NCBI GenBank assembly: GCA_033722295.1
Contig: JAWVZH010000034.1
Location: forward strand, 1-22,324
Direction: 5' to 3'
Length of the DNA: 22,324 nt
DNA from: JAWVZH01 sp033722295
GTDB lineage: Bacteria; Bacteroidota; Bacteroidia; Chitinophagales; Saprospiraceae
In this document: in pieces, positions 16,761 through 22,324 of the stretch
Numbering within the stretch: the first letter of the stretch is position 1
Layout of the letters: every line of letters begins with the position of its first letter
Position numbers and translations under genes: made by a program
Notes under the pieces: model-generated
The model's database searches: none
What the model saw: the letters and a program-made list of their open reading frames with translations, nothing else
What the model was told of the DNA's origin: nothing

Positions 16761-16774
16761 TAACTTGAAAGTTA
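16761..16774. promoter_or_regulatory. Perfect palindrome upstream of the secreted-protein pair
   Basis: TAACTTGAAAGTTA has 6-base perfect arms around a 2-base centre and lies 52 bases before the next start codon. It has the size of an operator half-site pair, but no regulator is known for it. A 4-bp hairpin (GCCT/AGGC, 16777-16788) follows immediately. Confidence 0.25.
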
Positions 16775-16826
16775 AAGCCTGCTTAGGCACCCAATTACTT
16801 TTTTCTAACTGTACAATTAAACTATT

Positions 16827-17300
16827 ATGGAGAAGATCTTAAAGATCATGATCGTTTTCTTCATATATACTACGGTCAATGGCCAGTCCATTTCGCCAGT
16901 GGTATTAGCCTCATCAGGAGGTGAAGGAAATGTTGGGGACAACTCGGTCTCCTGGACGTTGGGAGAGATGTCCATCATGACATTGGAGGATGGAAATATA
17001 ATTACTCAAGGTTTTCATCAACCGAATCTAATTATTACAAAAACAAGTCAGGAATCTGATCTTGAGCTGGTTGTCTACCCGAACCCAACTCAAGATGTCC
17101 TGCTGATCAATAATGATGGAAGGCAGGACCTGGATTTTCTGTTGATCGACAACTTTGGCAAGATGGTAATGGAAGGACAACTAAATATCGGATTGACCGA
17201 ATTGAAGGTTAACGGTATTCCTTCAGGACATTATTTTTTGCGAGTTCTCAACGGTGACAATTTAATTACTTCATACAAAATCGAGAAAACCGGTTTATAA
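16827..17300 (+). CDS. Short secreted protein with T9SS type A sorting domain
   Basis: This 157-residue protein has a signal peptide (hydrophobic 5-17, likely cut after NGQ at about 18-20) and a short mature segment containing GNVGDNSVSWTLGEM and GNIITQGFHQP, a pattern common ahead of sorting domains in Bacteroidota. The C-terminal ~78 residues form the T9SS type A sorting domain: VVYPNPTQDVLLI (82-94), then LIDNFGKMVMEG (106-117) and IPSGHYFLRV (131-140), ending in a short basic tail. It should cross the outer membrane through T9SS. The mature region is too small for an enzyme, so it may be an adhesin-like or structural piece. It is 13 bases upstream of the next gene and probably co-transcribed with it. 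Confidence 0.85.
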   Translation: MEKILKIMIVFFIYTTVNGQSISPVVLASSGGEGNVGDNSVSWTLGEMSIMTLEDGNIITQGFHQPNLIITKTSQESDLELVVYPNPTQDVLLINNDGRQDLDFLLIDNFGKMVMEGQLNIGLTELKVNGIPSGHYFLRVLNGDNLITSYKIEKTGL

Positions 17301-17313
17301 AATCTAAATAATC

Positions 17314-18987
17314 ATGAGAAATATTTTTTACCTCACCTTAATGCTTTTAGTATCAGTCGGAGTTACGGCTCAGCAATTTAACTGGCAGGGCGTTCTTCGC
17401 GACAATGACAATATACCCGTCCGGAACCAGGACGTTGGTGTAATGCTCACCATCATGCAGGATGGAACTCCAGTTCTTGAAGAAACCCATTCACTTACGA
17501 CATCGGATCTGGGACTGATGAACCTGATGGTATGTACTGGAACTAATGTCTCGGGCAGTTGTGATGCCATTGACTGGAGTACTGGCTCTTTCATGTTGAA
17601 TGTGGCAGTTGATCCCACCGGTGGGACTAATTATGAAGACTACGGCAGTTCACCTATTGCAATGGTGCCGAGAGCCGTTTATTCTCAAACTGCCATGAAT
17701 GCGATCAATGATGCGGTTGACGATGCCGATGCCGACCCTACCAATGAAATTCAGGAATTGCAGTTTGACAACAATTCCAGAGAATTATCTATAACTGGTG
17801 TGCCTGGTGTTATCAGGATCCCATCAACTGGTCAGGATGCCGATTTTGACCCGGAGAATGAAATACAGCAACTTAGTAAGAACAACCAGGGTCAGATCGT
17901 ATTGAGCCATAACAATGGTTTTGTGGTCGATGGTGTAGTGGATGACCTCGTTGAAGACGATGATGCCGATCCAAGCAATGAGTTGCAGAGCCTTATGTTG
18001 AATGGATCTGAATTATCTATCAGGGATGGAAATACTGTGGACCTTGCAGGTGTCGCAGGGCCGCCACCGGTCTGGACTGAACAAAATGGTACGATCTTCT
18101 ATGATGTACCCAATGTGCCGAATGCCAAGATCGAGTATGGTGCGGGAATGTTCAATGTCGGACTGGGAGGAAGTCAATACCGCAACATCACAGCACGCTC
18201 AAACAGACTGACCGATGAGTTAGCATTTACGACTCCTAACAGTGGGGATAAACATGCCATAGGCCATTATATCCAGGATTTCCCCTCTCCTGACCGCTCA
18301 CAGTTCTATATGAGTGTGGCGGGAGATACTATGGTGGACTTTACCATACTTAATTTCCTCGATCCTTACAGCAGATTCCGAATGTGGGGAGAAGTTCAGA
18401 ACACCAGGACCTTTGGATTTGAAATGTCTAGCCAAGGAGGCTTGGGTAATTTTTTGCAGGCGGTTGGAAATGCACCAGGAGTTCGTATGGGTTCATTTAC
18501 TCAGGGTAGACCTTTTGTAGGCATAACTGATCCAGGTCACGTTAATAACATTATCGCTTATTTAACCAGACAAAATGGTCAAGGAGTTGTAGCTGCCAAT
18601 ATGAAGAACTTCTTCATGGATCATCCGACCGATGAGTCCAAGCAGATCTGGTACGCCAGTATCGAAGGGCCAGAAGCGGCGGCTTATGAAAGAGGAACGG
18701 CCAAACTCGAAAACGGAGAAGCCTTTATTCCATTCACTGAGCACTTCGAACTGGTCATCAACCCAGAGACAATGACTGTGAATTTGACTCCGAATTCTGC
18801 TGAAAGCCTGGGTTTGGCGGTTGTGGAAAAAACAGAAAAGGGAATTAGGGTCAAAGAACTTTATCAGGGAACCGGTAACTATGAATTTGACTGGGAAGTC
18901 AAAGCTGTGAGAAAGGGATATGAGGATTACCGCGTTATTCGCCCTAAGTCTGAAATGAAAGTTATTGACAAAATTCAGTTTGACTAA
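17314..18987 (+). CDS. Secreted tail-fibre-like surface protein with DPxNE repeats
   Basis: This 557-residue protein has a signal peptide (about 1-20, ending VGVTAQ). Residues about 21-130 form an N-terminal beta domain seen in many Bacteroidota surface proteins (FNWQGVLRD, then SPIAMVPRAVYSQTA). Three acidic repeats follow: DADADPTNEIQEL (137-149), DADFDPENEIQQL (175-187) and DDADPSNELQSL (216-227), with the first and third continuing into an ELSI turn. The middle (250-420) is beta-rich and unrecognised. The C-terminal KNFFMDHPTDESKQIWYASIEGPEAAAYERGTAKL-type region (431 on, IEGPE at 450-454) resembles the end domains of phage tail fibres and chaperone-like tail spikes. It has no typical T9SS sorting domain, so its route to the surface is unclear. 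Confidence 0.75.
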   Translation: MRNIFYLTLMLLVSVGVTAQQFNWQGVLRDNDNIPVRNQDVGVMLTIMQDGTPVLEETHSLTTSDLGLMNLMVCTGTNVSGSCDAIDWSTGSFMLNVAVDPTGGTNYEDYGSSPIAMVPRAVYSQTAMNAINDAVDDADADPTNEIQELQFDNNSRELSITGVPGVIRIPSTGQDADFDPENEIQQLSKNNQGQIVLSHNNGFVVDGVVDDLVEDDDADPSNELQSLMLNGSELSIRDGNTVDLAGVAGPPPVWTEQNGTIFYDVPNVPNAKIEYGAGMFNVGLGGSQYRNITARSNRLTDELAFTTPNSGDKHAIGHYIQDFPSPDRSQFYMSVAGDTMVDFTILNFLDPYSRFRMWGEVQNTRTFGFEMSSQGGLGNFLQAVGNAPGVRMGSFTQGRPFVGITDPGHVNNIIAYLTRQNGQGVVAANMKNFFMDHPTDESKQIWYASIEGPEAAAYERGTAKLENGEAFIPFTEHFELVINPETMTVNLTPNSAESLGLAVVEKTEKGIRVKELYQGTGNYEFDWEVKAVRKGYEDYRVIRPKSEMKVIDKIQFD

Positions 18988-19010
18988 TATCTTCAGTTAT
19001 CAAATTATAG

Positions 19011-19046
19011 AGGGGATCGACGGGTCAATCGTCGTTCCCCTTTTTT
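19011..19046 (+). terminator. Strong intrinsic terminator after the surface-protein gene
   Basis: Left arm AGGGGATCGACG (19011-19022) and right arm CGTCGTTCCCCT (19030-19041) pair at 11 of 12 positions around a 7-base loop and run into TTTTTT (19041-19046). It lies 24 bases after the stop at 18987. The stop codon of the convergent glycosyltransferase gene (19025-19027) sits in the loop, and its last codons form the right arm and T-run. Confidence 0.85.
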
Positions 19047-19921
19047 AATGCCTTGTCGTACAGGTCAAGTTTATACAGGTCAAGCCATAGAATTGAGGGG
19101 TTTGAAGAATTAAGTCGACGCTGTATGGTACCCCTCAAAACCTTCAAGATGAAACGTGCAATAGACAGAAGCCCCCACCGGTCAAGCTTGGAATGAAATC
19201 GTGTCAGTGAAGTCTCTATTTGCTTGCCACGCAGTCTTAATTTGACCAGGTTATTGACGCCTTCTTCCACCTTTTTCAGAAACTTCTCTGTTTTTTCGAG
19301 ACCGCCGTGCCTTACAGGGTTGTCAATGTGAAGTATCTTATGACCGGACTTCTCCAGGTCCTGAGCGAAAAGAGTATCCTCATGACCATATCCTGTGATC
19401 TCTTCATCAAAAGGATGCTTTAGGAAGATATCTCTGTTAATGATGAAATTGTTGGACCGAAACGATTGATAGGGATAGTGCTTCCTTTTGTGCAATGGCA
19501 GCCGCTCTCTCTTATTGCCATATAACCAGTGCAATTTCTTTGATCTGGCCTTGGGAGCCCTCCTTGAATATATGGTCCCACCATATATCACAGGCGCCTT
19601 ATTGATAACCTTCAGATAGTTCTTAATATATTTCTTGCTGATGATCTTGCTGTCACAATCCAGAAAGAGCAGATGATCATACATAGCATTAAAGCCCAGC
19701 TTGTTACGAATTTTTGAGCGACCCATATTTTCTCTGAACTCGATATAACTGACTCCAAAAACTGTTTCTGCCCTTCTGTTGATCTTCTTATACCTATCCT
19801 TTGATGCATCATCAAAAACGAGTATTTGATAGTTGATACCACATTTCTGGCATTGCTCGGCAAGTGTCACGATCAATTTCCTGGCGTCCTGGTTATATAT
19901 TGGAATAAGGATAGAGAGCAT
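19025..19921 (-). CDS. Family 2 (GT-A) glycosyltransferase
   Basis: Nucleotide-sugar-dependent glycosyltransferase with the GT-A fold. It begins MLSILIPIYNQDARK, followed by VFDDASKD (35-42, first acidic pair), RENMGRSKIRN (63-73), the DxD-type metal site LFLDCDSK (85-92, D88/D90) and the acceptor/base motif GYGHEDTLFAQDLEKSGHK (177-195, with ED at 181-182), as in GT2 enzymes of the chondroitin-synthase or galactosyltransferase-like type. It has 298 residues and a basic C-terminus, and is soluble or peripheral at the inner membrane. It starts 4 bases after the GT32-like gene, so the two likely act in one glycan pathway. Its final codons double as the terminator of the opposing operon. Donor and acceptor are unknown. 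Confidence 0.88.
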   Translation of the reverse strand: MLSILIPIYNQDARKLIVTLAEQCQKCGINYQILVFDDASKDRYKKINRRAETVFGVSYIEFRENMGRSKIRNKLGFNAMYDHLLFLDCDSKIISKKYIKNYLKVINKAPVIYGGTIYSRRAPKARSKKLHWLYGNKRERLPLHKRKHYPYQSFRSNNFIINRDIFLKHPFDEEITGYGHEDTLFAQDLEKSGHKILHIDNPVRHGGLEKTEKFLKKVEEGVNNLVKLRLRGKQIETSLTRFHSKLDRWGLLSIARFILKVLRGTIQRRLNSSNPSILWLDLYKLDLYDKALKKGNDD

Positions 19922-19925
19922 ATCA

Positions 19926-20615
19926 CTATGAACTACCCAGGATTTTGGCTAAAAGCTTTCGCCATCTTGGTTGCCTCCAACTTCCGTGCGCGTGATGAAT
20001 ACCGTAGGAGATATCCTCTTTGAGAATGGCTTCGTACTCTGATCTTGAACGGGGTGAAGGAGGGTGAAATAGGAGCCTTTCGGGAGTATCAATATCTGGC
20101 CATTTGCCGTCTTCATAGATCCGGGTAAGAAGGAGGGGGCCGGTTGCTTTTTCTACGTCCAACTCCTCAATACCAATTTTGAATGGATTTGTAATTAGAT
20201 CCTGAATGACCACCTTCCAGAAATCATGGCCTGGTTCTGACGCCATGATGCAGTTGCCTATCCTGTCTTCTTTGTCTCCGAAGTTCGCTGATCTACTCTT
20301 GGGTAGAACGATATGGGCGTCTAACAGGTCGAAAGGGCGTAACATTTCGTAATCCAGGTCCAGATACAGCCCGCCGATCCGATCCATGATGGCATAACGG
20401 ATAACATCAGCTCTCATAACCGGCTTTGGATAAGATCGGTAGATCATCAAAAGATCAGGGTAGTGTTTCTCAATGAATGCATCGTTATCCTCATCGGTCC
20501 AAAGTTGATATTTCCAATCAGGATGCAATGACCTCACCTTGTCCTGAAATGCCTTCCATCTCTCCGGGATCTTTTCGTCCTTCCAGGTCTGGTGAATAAT
20601 TCTCGGAATACTCAT
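19926..20615 (-). CDS. GT32-like glycosyltransferase (Gly_transf_sug, OCH1-type DXD domain)
   Basis: This 229-residue protein has the classic opening IPRIIHQTWKDEKIP (3-17), then HPDWKYQLWTDED (31-43) and the catalytic RADVIRYAIMDRIGGLYLDLDYE block (68-90), with DxD at D86/D88 for metal and sugar-nucleotide binding. The end HHAHGSWR matches the conserved His/Trp tail of this family. Bacterial members transfer mannose, galactose or similar sugars to capsule, LPS or glycolipid. The specific sugar is not readable. No signal peptide or membrane segment is seen. It is the first gene of a two-gene operon with the GT2 gene 4 bases downstream. A TACCTTCG box at 20632-20639 (minus) is a one-mismatch -7 candidate. 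Confidence 0.88.
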   Translation of the reverse strand: MSIPRIIHQTWKDEKIPERWKAFQDKVRSLHPDWKYQLWTDEDNDAFIEKHYPDLLMIYRSYPKPVMRADVIRYAIMDRIGGLYLDLDYEMLRPFDLLDAHIVLPKSRSANFGDKEDRIGNCIMASEPGHDFWKVVIQDLITNPFKIGIEELDVEKATGPLLLTRIYEDGKWPDIDTPERLLFHPPSPRSRSEYEAILKEDISYGIHHAHGSWRQPRWRKLLAKILGSS

Positions 20616-20709
20616 TATTGATCAATTCACGCGAAGGTACAGAACCCGTGAGGTAGAATAAAAGTCACGGTACAGTGAAAAATTAAAAATCTGAACTGCT
20701 GATTTGCTT

Positions 20710-21690
20710 TTATCTCAATTTGAATTCACCTATCCCTGCCAAAAAACCTTTGTTGTATATTTCAACGGTATAAAGACCTTCTCGGAAATCTACACTTGGC
20801 TTCCATTCGGTACATATCTCATCCTCCTCCTGTTTGTATTCAATGGTGATACTCTTGGTATAGCGTACCTGCTGGTTATCAAGTCCGACCAGTGCAACTC
20901 CAGATCCCAACCTTTCTATGGCGAGAGTTTCTCCGATAGGATCGATCACTCTGATCAGAAACTCTTCCTTTCCGCTTTCTGCCAGTTCATTGACCATGAT
21001 ATCGAAGCAAATTTCAATGACGTCGACCTTGTCAGCATTTCGCTTGCGCCACGTTCTTTCATTGTCTTTCAGACCATAACCTGCGACATCAATATCCTCA
21101 ACCTCAATGGTGCTGGCAAGGTTGACTCGTTTTGTAAGGTCGTCCTTGACCGATGTTAATTCTGCGTTTTGAACGGATAGGGAGTCCTTGGTTGAACGAA
21201 GTCTTTCATTCCGTTCTTTTGTTGTCTCTACCTCGGTCAGAAGATTGGTGTTGACAGCTTTAAGTTCGGTATTACTTGCAGTGAGCTTCTCATTTTCCTC
21301 TCTTAAAACAGTGATTTCGGCAAGATACTGCTCACCTTGTTGACGTAATTTTTCAATTTCTTCTCTCGCCTCGATTAAGTTGCGGCTGTCCTTAAGAAGC
21401 ACGGATATTCTATTCTTTTGTTTGGTCAACTCTTCTTGCTGTCCTTCGATTAAAGTGTTCAGCTCTTCATTGTTACTTTTCATCTCCTCCAGTTCTGATA
21501 AGGCTTCATAATATTCTTTTTCGAGTTCCGTCTTGGCCTTATCCATCTCGATGATCTCGGACTCTTGCTGCTTGTTGGTTTCAACAAGTGCATTGCGATT
21601 GATAAACTGATATATATTCAAACCGGCCAGAGCCAGAAGAGCTACGATCAATGCTGCTACAACATTTTGATTAGCATTTTTTCTTGACAT
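20710..21690 (-). CDS. Membrane-anchored coiled-coil protein with conserved C-terminal beta domain
   Basis: Unnamed family. From the ATG at 21690 the product is 326 residues: a short basic N-terminus (MSRKNANQN), one membrane helix (about 10-29), a long coiled coil (about 36-192, rich in E, K, L and N with heptad-like leucines), and a compact C-terminal domain (195-326) with segments DVIEICFDIMVNELAESG (223-240), EEFLIRVIDPIGETLA (242-257) and GLYTVEIYNKGFLAGIGEFKL (305-325). A TTG at 21723 would add 11 residues without similarity, so the ATG is preferred. The topology suggests a signal-anchor with the coil and end domain in the periplasm. It is divergent from the exonuclease gene across 77 bases. 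Similar proteins in Bacteroidota are usually annotated hypothetical. Confidence 0.7.
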   Translation of the reverse strand: MSRKNANQNVVAALIVALLALAGLNIYQFINRNALVETNKQQESEIIEMDKAKTELEKEYYEALSELEEMKSNNEELNTLIEGQQEELTKQKNRISVLLKDSRNLIEAREEIEKLRQQGEQYLAEITVLREENEKLTASNTELKAVNTNLLTEVETTKERNERLRSTKDSLSVQNAELTSVKDDLTKRVNLASTIEVEDIDVAGYGLKDNERTWRKRNADKVDVIEICFDIMVNELAESGKEEFLIRVIDPIGETLAIERLGSGVALVGLDNQQVRYTKSITIEYKQEEDEICTEWKPSVDFREGLYTVEIYNKGFLAGIGEFKLR

Positions 21691-21767
21691 AGATGTAAGA
21701 TTTATTAGAAGGTAATGGTGCAATATTGGGCATCACCTTAAAGTTAGTTAAAGGAAAGGGAAAAGCT

Positions 21768-22324
21768 ATGAGACTTGATCGAATATTGTTTATCGACATA
21801 GAAACGGTACCGGAGTATAAAAATTATTCTGAGCTGCCTGAAAAACGCAAATATTTCTGGGCAAGGCGGGCACGCCTCATTCTCAAAAAGCCAGTAGAAG
21901 ACCTTTCCAATGACGAACTTCAGTCCACCTATTTTGAACGATCCGGTATTTACGCAGAATTTGCCAAGATCGTTTGTATCTCGGCGGGATACTTTAGTTC
22001 CAAGAAAGGTGAGATCGAGGAATTCAGGACGACATCCCTTGTCTCAGATAATGAAGAGGAGATCCTGATCCAATTCAAGGATCTTCTTGATAAATATTTC
22101 AACAATCCCAATGTCCATAACATCTGTGGACATAATATTCGGGAGTTCGATGTCCCTGTGATCTGCCGAAGGATGTTGATTCACAAGATAAATTTTCCCA
22201 AAATATTGGAGATCAGGGGTAAGAAACCATGGGAAGTGCAACATTTGATCGATACCATGGATCTGTGGAAGTTCGGTGATCGAAAGAGCTATACATCGCT
22301 GGATCTGCTGGCCCATGTTTTTCA
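21768..22324 (+). CDS. Predicted 3'-5' exonuclease, PolB-exonuclease-like (partial, 3' end outside window)
   Basis: The frame is open from the ATG at 21768 to the window end (185 codons plus 2 bases). It carries the ribonuclease-H-like DEDD exonuclease motifs: FIDIETVPE (8-16, metal-binding D10/E12), the second acidic motif in GHNIREFDVPVI (with D after the invariant HN), and DTMDLWKFGDRKSYTSLDLLAHVF near the break. The last is typical of the family called predicted 3'-5' exonuclease related to the PolB exonuclease domain (PF10108). The third motif (YxxxD region) should lie beyond the edge. The leader AAAGGAAAGGGAAAAGCT is purine-rich, a likely ribosome-binding site. The family is stand-alone and its role in DNA repair or RNA turnover is poorly defined. 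Confidence 0.88.
   Translation, partial: MRLDRILFIDIETVPEYKNYSELPEKRKYFWARRARLILKKPVEDLSNDELQSTYFERSGIYAEFAKIVCISAGYFSSKKGEIEEFRTTSLVSDNEEEILIQFKDLLDKYFNNPNVHNICGHNIREFDVPVICRRMLIHKINFPKILEIRGKKPWEVQHLIDTMDLWKFGDRKSYTSLDLLAHVF

Overview
The window looks like a chromosomal piece of a Bacteroidota bacterium. Three signs support this: a type IX secretion (T9SS) sorting domain at the end of a small secreted protein, promoter -7 boxes of the TAnnTTTG type, and AT-rich leaders with almost no Shine-Dalgarno sequence. The DPxNE repeats and the style of the surface protein recall Saprospiria-type genomes, but that finer placement is an inference. I see no tRNA, rRNA, CRISPR array, transposase or prophage.

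Layout. (1) 1-465 has no convincing gene but holds a large nested inverted repeat (20-151) and a small hairpin. (2) 466-8598, leftward, is a tightly packed eight-gene run. In transcription order it encodes a GNAT acetyltransferase, a sodium:solute symporter, an M20-type amidohydrolase, alanine racemase, a second fold-III PLP racemase, a DUF1905/YdeI-like protein, acetyl-CoA synthetase and a ~100-residue membrane protein. Several junctions overlap or are under 15 bases. I read it as a possible uptake, deacylation, racemisation and acetate-capture module for (D-)amino acids or acylated amino acids. (3) 8724-15489, leftward, is housekeeping and ion transport: mnmE, then feoA-feoB (ferrous iron uptake), then trkA-trkH (potassium uptake). 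(4) 15668-18987, rightward, holds a low-molecular-weight tyrosine phosphatase, a ferritin with a complete ferroxidase centre, and a secreted pair (a T9SS-sorted protein and a repeat-bearing, tail-fibre-like surface protein). It ends at a strong intrinsic terminator. (5) 19025-21690, leftward, holds two adjacent glycosyltransferases (GT2- and GT32-like) and a membrane-anchored coiled-coil protein. (6) From 21768, rightward, is a predicted 3'-5' exonuclease cut by the window end.

Working together: FeoAB import Fe2+ and ferritin stores it. TrkA gates TrkH. The glycosyltransferases probably modify a surface polysaccharide. The terminator after the surface protein gene lies partly inside the last codons of the convergent glycosyltransferase gene, so the two transcription units share sequence. 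No clear defence or mobile system is visible. The most interesting items are the racemase/deacylase/Acs cluster and the large folded element at the left edge.
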